A stretch of DNA of 20,093 nucleotides from Bacillota bacterium (GCA_021810725.1 JAJZIE010000014.1:1-20093); one strand, 5' to 3'; positions 1-7,063 are shown, counted from the first letter of the stretch. Notes: a model not told the origin generated them from the letters alone. Numbers and translations: made by a program.

Positions 1-1752
1 GATGGAGCCGATCAGGGCCGCGCCCAAGGCCACAGGGCCGAGGATGAACCCGATCAGCAGCGGCGCGAGGACCGGGATCAGGGCCGGCACGATCATCTCG
101 TGGAGGGCGGCCTTCGTCACGATGTCCACGCTGCGGGCGTAGTCCGGCATCGCCGTGCCCTCCATGATGCCCGGGATCTCGCGGAACTGACGGCGGACTT
201 CCTCGACGATGTGGAAGGCTGCGCGTCCCACCGCCTCGATCGTCCTCGAGGAGAAGATGAACGGCAGGATGCCGCCGAGGAAGAGGCCGATCAGCACGAG
301 CGGGTTCGAGAGGTCGAAGCGCATGGTGACGTGCGTCTGGTCGGTCAGCACGCGGGTGAAGGAGTAGAACAGCACGAGGGCGGCCAGGGCGGCGGAACCG
401 ATCGCGTAGCCCTTGGTGACGGCCTTCGTCGTGTTGCCCACCGCGTCGAGCGGGTCCGTGACCTCGCGCACCGACTCGGGCATATCCGCCATCTCGGCGA
501 TACCGCCGGCGTTGTCCGTAATCGGTCCGAAGGAGTCGAGGGTGACGATCATGCCGGCCATCGAGATCAGGGCCATCGCCGCCACGCCCACGCCGTAGAT
601 GCCGGCGATCGTGTAGGCGGCGATGATGCCGACCGAGATCACAATCACGGGCCAGCCGGTCGACTTGAGGGCGACGGCGAAGCCCGAGATGATGTTCGTC
701 GCGTGACCGGTGACCGAAGCCTCCGCGATGCCCTTCACGGGGCCGAACCGCGCCGACGTGTAGTAGTCGGTGATGTACATCAGGATCAGGGTGATCGCGA
801 CGCCGATGATCGCCGCCACGAAGTACTTGATGTCGTGCAGGTAGTAGGTGGTGGCGAAGTAGAAGCCGACCAGCGCCAGGATCGCGTTGACCCAGACGCC
901 GCGGTAGAGGGCGCCCATGACCTTGTTGCCGTCGGTCGGGGAGCCGACGAAGAGGATGCCGATGACCGACGCCACCATCGAGATGCCGCCGAGCACGAGC
1001 GGGTAGATCAGCGCGTAGGGTGCGGCGTTGAACAGCAGGTAGCCGAGCAGCATCGTGGCGACCGTCGTCACGACGTAGGTCTCGAACAGGTCCGCCGCCA
1101 TGCCGGCGCAGTCGCCGACGTTGTCGCCCACGTTGTCCGCGATGACCGCCGGGTTGCGCGGGTCGTCCTCCGGGATGCCCGCTTCCACCTTGCCGACGAG
1201 GTCGGCACCGACGTCGGCGGCCTTGGTGTAGATGCCGCCGCCGAGACGGGCGAAGGCCGAGATCAGCGAAGCGCCGAAGCCGTAGCCCACCAGGGCGGAC
1301 GGGTTGTGCACGAAGAGGCTGAGGATCGAGGTGCCGAGCAGACCGAGTCCGACGACCATGAGACCGGTGACGGCGCCGCCGCGCGTGGCGACCTTGAGCG
1401 CCGCTCCGAGGCCCTGGCGGCCGGCCTCAGCCGTGCGCACATTGGCGCGCACCGCGACGTTCATGCCGGTGTAGCCGGCGCCCCCTGACAGGATCGCACC
1501 GATCAGGAAGTAGATCGCGGTCTGGAAGCCCAGGCCGAAGCCGATGATCAGGAAGAGCACAATGGCCACGATGCCCACCGTGGTGTACTGGCGGTTCATG
1601 TAGGCCATGGCGCCCTGCTGGATCGCGTGCGAGATCTGCTGCATGCGATCGTTGCCCGGGCTCATGCGCAGCACCGACGAGATCAGGAAGATGCCGAAGA
1701 CGACTGCGATGATGGCGGCGATGACGGGAATCAACACCTGCGAGAAGCTCAT
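1..1752 (-). CDS. hppA: Membrane-bound H+-translocating pyrophosphatase (3' end outside window)
   Basis: Integral membrane pump that couples hydrolysis of pyrophosphate to proton export. The 584 visible codons hold alternating hydrophobic helices and the family signatures: the pyrophosphate/Mg-binding DVGADLVGKVE at about residues 180-190, the acidic PEDDPRN and DNVGDNVGDCAG stretch just after it, and a second acidic cluster ITDNAGGIAEM. GNTTKA at residues 439-444 has lysine at 443; in this family Lys there marks the K+-independent class and Ala the K+-dependent class, and K+-independent members are proton pumps. Family members are about 650-750 residues, so roughly the last 80-150 lie beyond base 1. 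The ATG at 1752 is used; an in-frame ATG at 1761 is equally possible, and neither has a strong ribosome site. It lies downstream of recR, 170 bases away, with a candidate promoter of its own. Identity is very secure; ion specificity is inferred from one motif. Confidence 0.96.
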   Translation of the reverse strand, partial: MSFSQVLIPVIAAIIAVVFGIFLISSVLRMSPGNDRMQQISHAIQQGAMAYMNRQYTTVGIVAIVLFLIIGFGLGFQTAIYFLIGAILSGGAGYTGMNVAVRANVRTAEAGRQGLGAALKVATRGGAVTGLMVVGLGLLGTSILSLFVHNPSALVGYGFGASLISAFARLGGGIYTKAADVGADLVGKVEAGIPEDDPRNPAVIADNVGDNVGDCAGMAADLFETYVVTTVATMLLGYLLFNAAPYALIYPLVLGGISMVASVIGILFVGSPTDGNKVMGALYRGVWVNAILALVGFYFATTYYLHDIKYFVAAIIGVAITLILMYITDYYTSARFGPVKGIAEASVTGHATNIISGFAVALKSTGWPVIVISVGIIAAYTIAGIYGVGVAAMALISMAGMIVTLDSFGPITDNAGGIAEMADMPESVREVTDPLDAVGNTTKAVTKGYAIGSAALAALVLFYSFTRVLTDQTHVTMRFDLSNPLVLIGLFLGGILPFIFSSRTIEAVGRAAFHIVEEVRRQFREIPGIMEGTAMPDYARSVDIVTKAALHEMIVPALIPVLAPLLIGFILGPVALGAALIGSI

Positions 1753-1866
1753 TTGCCGCATCTCGACGTGAAGGTCGGATGCTGTCCCCCTTTCGTACTC
1801 CTCCGTCCCTATGCACGAAGCGCGACCGATCTCCGCCTGTTGGCCGCGCGAATGCACACTATGCAC

Positions 1867-1894
1867 AGGATAACAAATGGCGGGGTCGGTGCAA
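1867..1894 (-). promoter_or_regulatory. Candidate hppA promoter
   Basis: On the minus strand TTGCAC (1894-1889) and TATCCT (1872-1867) are spaced 16 bases apart, in the recR-hppA gap and about 115 bases before the hppA start. The -10 match is fair and the -35 match weak. The heptamer ATGCACA is repeated directly after it at 1852 and 1861, with a related ATGCACG at 1811; these could be a regulator site. Confidence 0.3.
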
Positions 1895-1922
1895 AGCGGC
1901 GTTTGTCAGGCGGTGGGCGGCT

Positions 1923-2525
1923 TCAGAAGGCCTGCCTGCCCTCGAGCGCGCGCACCAGGGTGACCTCGTCCGCGAAGTCGATGTCCCCCCCGACGGGGAG
2001 CCCCCGCGCGATCCTTGTCACCTTGAGATCGTCCCTGCGCACGAGGCGGGCGATGTAGAGCGCCGTCGCGTCCCCCTCGACATCCGGGTCGGTGGCGAGG
2101 ATCACCTCGCGGATCGGCTCCGCGGCAAGCCTCCCCACGAGTTCGCGCACGTGGAGTTGCTCCGGACCGATGCCTTCCATTGGAGATATGGTGCCGCCGA
2201 GCACATGATAGAGTCCCCGATATTCGGCGGTCCGCTCGATCGCCACCACGTCGCGGGCATCCTCGACCACGAGGAGCGTCGTCCGGTCCCTGCGGCTGTC
2301 GCTGCAGATCTCGCACGGGTCGCGGTCGGCGATGTTCTGGCAGACATGGCAGCGAACCACGCGCTGCTTGGCGCCGAGGAGCGCGTCCGCGAGCCTGCGG
2401 ATCGAGGCCTGGTCCTGATTCAGCAGATGGTAGGCGAGGCGCTGGGCAGATTTCGGACCGATGCCGGGAAGCTTGCCGAGCTCTTCGATGAGCCTGGCCA
2501 CCGGTTCAGGGAAGCGCGCACTCAC
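1923..2525 (-). CDS. recR: Recombination mediator protein RecR
   Basis: RecR acts with RecO (and RecF) to load RecA onto gapped single-stranded DNA. The 200-residue product has the normal length. Visible in order: helix-hairpin-helix (LGKLPGIGPKSAQRLAYHLL, about 17-36), a four-cysteine zinc finger (C59, C62, C71, C74), a Toprim domain starting LLVVEDARDV with E88 and DPD at 146-148, and the C-terminal part GLPVGGDIDFADEVTL. The start chosen is the GTG at 2525, which overlaps the ybaB stop by four bases (GTGA), typical of translational coupling; a longer reading frame upstream runs through ybaB in another frame and is discarded. Third gene of dnaX-ybaB-recR, a widely conserved operon. Confidence 0.96.
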   Translation of the reverse strand: MSARFPEPVARLIEELGKLPGIGPKSAQRLAYHLLNQDQASIRRLADALLGAKQRVVRCHVCQNIADRDPCEICSDSRRDRTTLLVVEDARDVVAIERTAEYRGLYHVLGGTISPMEGIGPEQLHVRELVGRLAAEPIREVILATDPDVEGDATALYIARLVRRDDLKVTRIARGLPVGGDIDFADEVTLVRALEGRQAF

Positions 2526-2836
2526 ATCCCAGGCAGGCGCATGCCGCCCGTCACCTTGCCCATCTCGCTCTGCGTCACCTCCTGCACGCGATCGAGTGCG
2601 GACTGCATCGCCTGGCGCACGAGTTCGGCGAGGAAGTCCGGGTCGCTCGGGTCGATGGCCTCCGGCTTGATCGCGACGGCCTTGACGTCGAAACCGCACG
2701 TCAGCGTGACCTGCACGACGCCACCGCCGGCCTGGCCCTCCACCTCGCGCTCCTTGAGCTCCTCCTGCACGCGCTGCATGTCGCGCTGCATCTTCTGGAC
2801 CTGCTTCATCATCTGCTGCATGTTGCCGAAGCCCAT
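2522..2836 (-). CDS. ybaB: YbaB/EbfC family nucleoid-associated protein
   Basis: Small DNA-binding protein of 104 residues, the usual length for the family, which forms dimers and associates with the nucleoid. It opens with a methionine- and glutamine-rich coiled helix (MQQMMKQVQKMQRDMQ, residues 6-21), followed by the strands GGVVQVTLTCGFDVKAVAI (about 38-56) and a C-terminal helix ending MGKVTGGMRLPGM. A strong GGGAGGAG ribosome site sits 8 bases before the ATG, inside the 3' end of dnaX. The stop overlaps the recR GTG. The fixed position between dnaX and recR supports the call. Confidence 0.95.
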   Translation of the reverse strand: MGFGNMQQMMKQVQKMQRDMQRVQEELKEREVEGQAGGGVVQVTLTCGFDVKAVAIKPEAIDPSDPDFLAELVRQAMQSALDRVQEVTQSEMGKVTGGMRLPGM

Positions 2837-2839
2837 CCC

Positions 2840-4252
2840 TCAGTCTCCTCCCTGCTGCGAAAGCGTGAAACGAATCGGGCGCGATCCCCCGGTTCGCTCA
2901 AGCGCGCTCCGGATATCCCGTTCCACGTCGGGTGTCTCGGCCACGGCCAGGAAAGGCGGCGCCCGAAAGCGCACCTCCCAGCTCTCCCCTCCGTCGTAGA
3001 CCTGGGCGTGTTCGAGCACCGCCTTGGCGCGCGGTTCCTTGAGGCGCGCGACGAAGTTGGCGCGGAACTCGCTCGAAACAGCCGTGGCCGCTGGGTTCGG
3101 CTTTGCCCGCGGCGAAGCAGCCGGCCGTGGCGCCCGGGGAACCGGGCGCGGCGCCGCCGACTCCGTCGGGCGTGACGCCTGCCGCGCCTCGTTGGCGGCC
3201 GTCCCCGCCGTACTCGCCTGGACCGCCTGCACTGCCACCGGGTCCGGCAAACCCTCGGCGGCCACGAGTTCCCACGCCAGGCGAGGCTCCATGCCACGAC
3301 GCAGATCGGCGTCGAGCGCGGCAAGACGCTCCAAGGTGCGCAGGCGGCCAGCCGCCTCAGCTTCCCGGCGTTCCGCAAAGGCCTCATGCATCCGTCGGCG
3401 CAGGATACCGATCGCGTCGCCCGCCAGCTGGCGCAGGTCCGCACCGCGGGACTCCTGCACACCCAGCCAGTCCAGGGCGGCGCGGGCATCGCGCTTCTCG
3501 ACGAGGTCGAGGAAGCGGGTGATTTCGGCGTCGTCCAGCGATCCAGTGGCGAGCAGCACGGTGTCGAGGTCGACACTGCCCTCCCCGTGCCCCGCGCAGA
3601 GCTCGACGAGCGCAAGGGCGTCGCGCATGCTGCCGTCGGCCTTGCGGGCGATCAGCCGAGCCGCCTCGGGCGCCAGATCAATCTCCGCTTCCGGCGCGAT
3701 CGCGCGCAGCTGCTGCTCGATGTTCTCCTCGGTATGCGGCAAAAGGCTAAGCCGCTGGCACCGCGACAGCACCGTCGCCGGCAGGCGGTGTGGCTCGGTC
3801 GTCGCCAGCAGGAAGAGCAGCTGCGGCGGCGGCTCCTCAAGCAGTTTGAGCAACGCGTTGAACGCTTCCGTGGTCAGCATGTGGACCTCGTCCACGATGT
3901 ACACGCGGAACCGGCCCTCGGGCGGCGCATAGCGCGCGCGCTCGCGCAGGTCGCGGATCTCGTCGATGCCGCGGTTGCTCGCGGCATCGATCTCCACCGT
4001 GTGCAGGCCAGCGCCGAGACAGACGCTGCACTCCCCGCAAGGCTCGCCGTCCTGCGGCTGCAGGCAGTTTACGGCGCGCGCCATGATCTTGGCGAGGGAT
4101 GTCTTGCCCGTGCCACGCGGCCCCGACAGGAGGTAGGCATGCGCGATGCGGTCGCGCCGCACCGCGTTGCGCAGAACCTTCACCGCGAGTTCCTGCCCGA
4201 CCACGTCACTGAAGCGCGCGGGCCGGAAACTGCGGTACAGGGCACGGTACAC
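2840..4252 (-). CDS. dnaX: DNA polymerase III subunit gamma/tau (clamp loader ATPase)
   Basis: AAA+ motor of the clamp loader that places the beta clamp on primed DNA. The 470-residue product shows the DnaX opening YRALYRSFRPARFSDVVGQE, Walker A GPRGTGKT at about 44-51, a zinc module with C63, C72, C75 and C78, Walker B VYIVDEVHML (D121, E122), the LLKLLEEPP segment and SRC at about 163-165 with the arginine finger. An Ala/Pro-rich linker near residues 340-390 leads to a short tau-type C-terminal domain. I chose the GTG at 4252: GGGAGGTG lies 6 bases upstream and the protein then begins where relatives do. The GTG at 4261 is in frame but abuts the ribosome site. No A-rich slippery heptamer for a gamma frameshift was seen. 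Only 3 bases separate it from ybaB. Confidence 0.95.
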   Translation of the reverse strand: MYRALYRSFRPARFSDVVGQELAVKVLRNAVRRDRIAHAYLLSGPRGTGKTSLAKIMARAVNCLQPQDGEPCGECSVCLGAGLHTVEIDAASNRGIDEIRDLRERARYAPPEGRFRVYIVDEVHMLTTEAFNALLKLLEEPPPQLLFLLATTEPHRLPATVLSRCQRLSLLPHTEENIEQQLRAIAPEAEIDLAPEAARLIARKADGSMRDALALVELCAGHGEGSVDLDTVLLATGSLDDAEITRFLDLVEKRDARAALDWLGVQESRGADLRQLAGDAIGILRRRMHEAFAERREAEAAGRLRTLERLAALDADLRRGMEPRLAWELVAAEGLPDPVAVQAVQASTAGTAANEARQASRPTESAAPRPVPRAPRPAASPRAKPNPAATAVSSEFRANFVARLKEPRAKAVLEHAQVYDGGESWEVRFRAPPFLAVAETPDVERDIRSALERTGGSRPIRFTLSQQGGD

Positions 4253-4306
4253 CGCTGTCACCTCCCGCCGGGTATTCTCGGTCGTCCCACGTCGTCCCTG
4301 TAGGCC

Positions 4307-4340
4307 GACGGAGAGCCGGCCGCCCGCCTGGCTCTCCGTC
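4307..4340 (-). other. Strong GC-rich hairpin between SRP RNA and dnaX
   Basis: A perfect 11-bp stem (GACGGAGAGCC / GGCTCTCCGTC) with a 12-base loop. It starts a few bases after the predicted 3' end of the SRP RNA and ends 55 bases before dnaX. There is no following T-run on either strand, so it is not a standard intrinsic terminator. It may be a processing or 3'-protection stem for the SRP RNA, or an attenuating structure in the dnaX leader. Confidence 0.6.
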
Positions 4341-4345
4341 TGAAA

Positions 4346-4455
4346 GGCCTTGCGCCCAGGAAGGCCGCATCGCCCGGCTCCACCCTGTACCGTTGCTCCC
4401 TCTCGGGCCTAGCGGGGTTTGGGGCTGACCGTCGCGCGGTACCCGGACGCAAGCT
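4346..4455 (-). ncRNA. ffs: Signal recognition particle RNA, short bacterial type
   Basis: Scaffold RNA that binds Ffh for co-translational membrane targeting. The conserved helix-8 tip is visible at 4390-4410: AGGCCC, a GAGA tetraloop at 4404-4401, GGG, then AGCAACGG, matching the family pattern AGG-CCC-GNRA-GGG-AGCA. The 5' strand CTTGCGTCCGGG (4453-4442) pairs with CCTGGGCGCAAG (4360-4349) in an uninterrupted 12-bp helix including G-U pairs, closing an RNA of about 110 nt with no Alu domain. The position between tRNA-Ser and dnaX is the classical one in Gram-positive bacteria. The ends are estimated from the closing helix and could move by up to 10 bases. No clear promoter of its own is visible; the intrinsic terminator of the tRNA unit lies immediately upstream. 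Confidence 0.85.
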
Positions 4456-4457
4456 CT

Positions 4458-4491
4458 GAAAAAGTTCCGGCGGGTATCCCGCCTAAGAACT
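4458..4491 (-). terminator. Intrinsic terminator after tRNA-Ser(GGA)
   Basis: On the minus strand AGTTC-tta-GGCGGG-ata-CCCGCC-g-GAACT folds into a two-part stem directly followed by a run of T (4463-4459). It begins at the CCA end of tRNA-Ser(GGA). It should end most of the tRNA-Arg/tadA/tRNA-Ser transcript before the SRP RNA. Confidence 0.8.
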
Positions 4492-4584
4492 GGCGGAGAG
4501 GGTGGGATTCGAACCCACGAGGCAGGTTTCAGCCCGCCTGCATGATTTCCAGTCATGCTCCTTCGGCCACTCGGACACCTCTCC
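4491..4584 (-). tRNA. tRNA-Ser (anticodon GGA)
   Basis: A class II tRNA of 94 nt with encoded CCA. The acceptor GGAGAGG pairs with CCTCTCC, the discriminator is G, and the seven-base anticodon loop CTGGAAA carries GGA. The long GC-rich variable arm is typical of tRNA-Ser, and the T arm reads GTGGGTTCGAATCCCAC. It reads UCC and UCU codons. A 15-base spacer separates it from the other tRNA-Ser, so the two are surely cotranscribed. Confidence 0.97.
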
Positions 4585-4599
4585 GAAAACCGTCAATGA

Positions 4600-4693
4600 T
4601 GGCGGAGGGGGTGGGATTCGAACCCACGAGGCAGGTTTTTGCCCACCTACCGCATTTCGAGTGCGGCTCCTTCAACCGCTCGGACACCCCTCC
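4600..4693 (-). tRNA. tRNA-Ser (anticodon CGA)
   Basis: A class II tRNA of 94 nt with encoded CCA. The acceptor GGAGGGG pairs with CCCCTCC, the anticodon stem CCGCA/TGCGG encloses the loop CTCGAAA with anticodon CGA, and the long variable arm is nearly identical to that of the neighbouring tRNA-Ser(GGA), pointing to an old tandem duplication. It reads UCG. The 5' end lies 5 bases after the tadA stop. Confidence 0.97.
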
Positions 4694-4698
4694 GAAAC

Positions 4699-5166
4699 CT
4701 ACCTCCGACCGGCGAAGAAGTCCTTGAGCAGCGTGGAGGCCTCCTCCTCCAAGACGCCGCCGATGACGTCCACCGGCCATTCACCCGCGAGCTCCGCGAA
4801 CAACTGGAGCCGCGAGCCGGCCGCTCCCAGCCTTGGGTCCTGTGCCGCGAACACCACCCGCTCCACGCGCGCCATTGCGATGGCGGCCGCGCACATCGGG
4901 CACGGTTCGAGGGTCACGTACAGCGTCGCACCGCTGAGCCGCCAGTTTCCGAGCCGCCTGCCGGCCTCCCGCAAAGCGAGGATCTCGGCATGGGCCGTCG
5001 GATCCTGGTCTGTCTCCCGCAGATTGTGCGCCCTCGCGAGCACCTCGCCCTGCGGCGACACGATCACGGCACCAACCGGCACTTCGCCCGCCGCCAGGGC
5101 CGCCCGGGCTTCATCCAGCGCCGCCTGCATGTACGTGCTGTGCAGCGCCGACACCCCCGCAAGCAT
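4699..5166 (-). CDS. tadA: tRNA adenosine(34) deaminase TadA
   Basis: Zinc deaminase converting A34 to inosine in the anticodon of tRNA-Arg(ACG). The 155-residue protein has the catalytic HAE at 59-61 (H59 zinc ligand, E61 proton shuttle) and PCPMC with zinc ligands C89 and C92, inside the family blocks GEVPVGAVIV, NLRETDQDPTAHAEI and LYVTLEPCPMC. Start choice is uncertain: the ATG at 5166 lacks a ribosome site because the tRNA-Arg 3' end is only 5 bases away; the GTG at codon 5 or ATG at codon 13 would still give a complete domain. It sits between tRNA-Arg(CCT) and two tRNA-Ser genes. That tRNA-Arg has C34, so it is not the TadA substrate. Confidence 0.95.
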   Translation of the reverse strand: MLAGVSALHSTYMQAALDEARAALAAGEVPVGAVIVSPQGEVLARAHNLRETDQDPTAHAEILALREAGRRLGNWRLSGATLYVTLEPCPMCAAAIAMARVERVVFAAQDPRLGAAGSRLQLFAELAGEWPVDVIGGVLEEEASTLLKDFFAGRR

Positions 5167-5171
5167 GGAAA

Positions 5172-5250
5172 TGGCGCCCCTGGGAGGACTCGAACCCCCG
5201 GCAGACAGGGTTTAGGAAACCCCCGCTCTATCCACCTGAGCTACAGGGGC
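5172..5250 (-). tRNA. tRNA-Arg (anticodon CCT)
   Basis: The acceptor GCCCCTG pairs with CAGGGGC, discriminator G and encoded CCA follow. The D arm contains GCTCAGGTGGATAGAGC, the anticodon stem GGGGT/ACCCT encloses TTCCTAA with anticodon CCT, and the T arm is GGGGG-TTCGAGT-CCTCC. It reads AGG codons. A sigma70-type promoter lies 58 bases upstream, so it is probably the first gene of the tRNA-tadA-tRNA transcript. Confidence 0.96.
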
Positions 5251-5307
5251 GTGCGCCACGTTGCAAAGCTGCTGCCCACTCGGCAGACCAGCTTCTGCGG
5301 CACACAT

Positions 5308-5336
5308 AGTTTAGTGGAGACCTGCGGCGCTTGCAA
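5308..5336 (-). promoter_or_regulatory. Sigma70-type promoter of the tRNA-Arg/tadA transcript
   Basis: Minus-strand TTGCAA (5336-5331), a 17-base spacer and TAAACT (5313-5308). The predicted transcription start is about 50 bases before the mature tRNA-Arg 5' end. It is the best promoter match in this gap and has optimal spacing. Confidence 0.6.
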
Positions 5337-5517
5337 GATCGCGAACTTGCCATTGCTCACGCGGTGCAAACGTATCGCGATAGCGCGGCGTCAGCCACAT
5401 AGCGGGACAACCCGGGCAGAGTCCCTGCCTCGCTCGACAAAGACGTACCGTCCCGCAGGTAGGAATCGCATCGGGCGACCCTGAGGTTCCGGGACGTGGA
5501 TGAGAGGAGTGTCTGCG

Positions 5518-5670
5518 ATGCTGGGCCTCCTTGTGGCGCTCTTGTACATCGCCTTCCTTGTCGCGATTGTTTCGGCGATCGTCGCAATCTTCCAGATCCG
5601 CGCAACCGTGAACTACACGGCGGACAAGGTCGCGGAGATAGCGCGCCGCCTGGACGAACTTCAGAAGTAG
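5518..5670 (+). CDS. Small single-helix membrane protein, unknown function
   Basis: A 50-codon gene, easily missed because of its size. It has an AGGAG ribosome site 8 bases before the ATG. The product is a very hydrophobic N-terminal helix of about 25 residues (MLGLLVALLYIAFLVAIVSA and on), then a charged amphipathic tail (TADKVAEIARRLDELQK) with little other content. Topology would be N-out or N-in with a short helical cytoplasmic tail. I recognise no family. It stands alone, rightward, with 247 bases before it and 137 after it; no operon partner is evident. The combination of good ribosome site, coherent helix and amphipathic tail makes translation likely. Confidence 0.7.
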   Translation: MLGLLVALLYIAFLVAIVSAIVAIFQIRATVNYTADKVAEIARRLDELQK

Positions 5671-5807
5671 CCACGAATTCGCTCCCCTTGTGAGCGGCTT
5701 TCCGCGGCGCCCTCAGCAGCACGGGGCGGGCGCCGGACGCGCCTTTGACCGGAAAAATTTTGGCAAACAAGTGCGAAGGTGCCGGTGCTCCCGCATAAAC
5801 CGGTAGC

Positions 5808-6875
5808 ATGGGGAAACAGAGCTATTGGCCACACTTCGCCGGCCTCGTCCTGCTACTGCTGGCGTCCGCCGCCATCCCCGCCTGGCGCGCCCAGCCCCGA
5901 ACGCGCACGATTCTCGCTCCCGCCGCTTCAGGAAGCGCACCGGCGGTCAAGACCCCGCAGGTGCCGCTTATGCTCGGGCTCCAGCAGAACCTCGCGGCGC
6001 TCGGCTACTTGCCGGTCGGGTGGAACGGAACGGCCTTCACCTACCCGGCGGTGGCCATGCCGCAACCGCTACGTGCCCTGTTCCAGCCGGGCAAGGAGAC
6101 CTTGCTCATACGCGGCGCCATCATGACCTACGAGGCCGCCCGTGGACTCTCACCTGCGCATACGTCGCTGGGCGCCTTGCTCCAGTCGCTGCAGAAGGAC
6201 GCCAAGGCCGGCCGCAAGGCCAAGCAGCCCTACACCTACGTCTACGTCAGCGAGGCTCTGCCCGAGCGTCTCCTGGTCTGGTCTCCGCGCGGCGTGCTCC
6301 AGAACGTGCCGACCAACACTGGCGTCCCCGGTGCCAGAACCGCGCTCGGCACCTACCCGGTCTACCTTCGCCTCGTCTACCAGGTGATGAAGGGCCACGA
6401 CCTGAACGGCGCGGCGTACGCCGATCCCGTCTACTACATCAGCTACTTCCACGGCGGCGAGGCGGTCCATGGATTCTACCGCCAAAGCTACGGCTTCCCG
6501 CAAAGCCTGGGCTGCGTGGAGATACCGCCCGCCGATGCGCGAGCGATCTACAACGAGATCCAGATCGGCACCCTTGTCACGGTGGGTCCGGGTCCGGCGA
6601 AGATGGTGGCACCGCCGCCTCCCCCGCCGACCCCGGTCACGCAGGATACCGGGACCCAGGGCGCATCGCCTTCACCCGGCACGACCACGGGGGCTCCGCC
6701 GACCCCGACGACCCCAGGCACCCCACCAAGCGGCGGATCGTCTGGCGACGGCACAACGACGACTGCTCCCTCCGACACCGGCACATCGCAGGGAAGCGAT
6801 ACGCCTGACTCCTCCGGAACTCCCAAGACAACGGACGACTCCGGAACACCCGTCGCACCGCCGGCCGGTCCTTGA
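5808..6875 (+). CDS. Membrane-anchored L,D-transpeptidase (YkuD domain) with Pro/Thr/Ser-rich tail
   Basis: YkuD enzymes form 3-3 cross-links in peptidoglycan, or attach proteins to it, with a catalytic cysteine. The 355-residue product has an N-terminal transmembrane or signal segment (about 10-26), a region resembling a degenerate peptidoglycan-binding domain (LQQNLAALGYLP to MTYEAARGLS, about 58-114), and the YkuD domain at about 141-260 with the catalytic motif HG at 221-222 and SLGC at 233-236 (C236). The usual arginine after the cysteine is replaced: SLGCVE instead of SxGCxR. The last 90 residues are almost only Pro, Thr, Ser, Gly and Asp, a likely disordered wall-spanning tail; the domain is thus not C-terminal as is usual. 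The ribosome site before the ATG is weak. It acts outside the membrane. Confidence 0.88.
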   Translation: MGKQSYWPHFAGLVLLLLASAAIPAWRAQPRTRTILAPAASGSAPAVKTPQVPLMLGLQQNLAALGYLPVGWNGTAFTYPAVAMPQPLRALFQPGKETLLIRGAIMTYEAARGLSPAHTSLGALLQSLQKDAKAGRKAKQPYTYVYVSEALPERLLVWSPRGVLQNVPTNTGVPGARTALGTYPVYLRLVYQVMKGHDLNGAAYADPVYYISYFHGGEAVHGFYRQSYGFPQSLGCVEIPPADARAIYNEIQIGTLVTVGPGPAKMVAPPPPPPTPVTQDTGTQGASPSPGTTTGAPPTPTTPGTPPSGGSSGDGTTTTAPSDTGTSQGSDTPDSSGTPKTTDDSGTPVAPPAGP

Positions 6876-7050
6876 CCCTTGAATGCGCCTGCAGGCGCAG
6901 TGGAGCGCCTCATCCGCGTGCGCTCCCCTCAAAGCCGCGTCGATGGGGCGGTCAAAGCGGCCACGCAGGGGCTGCTGGCTCCGTTCCTGCGCCCGCTGCC
7001 GACCTCTGGCCGACGGGCCACATTCCGCCCCATCCCTGCGAACTTTCTGA

Positions 7051-7063
7051 CAGGGGACCCCTG
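7051..7063. promoter_or_regulatory. Short perfect inverted repeat upstream of the 199-residue gene
   Basis: CAGGGGACCCCTG is a 13-base perfect palindrome 99 bases before the gene starting at 7163. It might be a regulator site. No promoter boxes could be assigned around it with confidence. The rest of the gap 6876-7162 shows nothing else recognisable. Confidence 0.25.

Noticed and set aside
100..1488. Long open frame of 462 codons on the plus strand
   Set aside because: It is antisense to hppA, rich in Arg, His, Asp and Glu as expected from the reverse frame of GC-rich DNA, and has no recognisable domain.
2526..2699. Longer N-terminus for RecR
   Set aside because: It overlaps ybaB in another frame; the GTG at 2525 gives a 200-residue protein of family length with four-base coupling.
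2840..4252. Programmed frameshift making a gamma form of DnaX
   Set aside because: No A-rich slippery heptamer is visible in this GC-rich gene.
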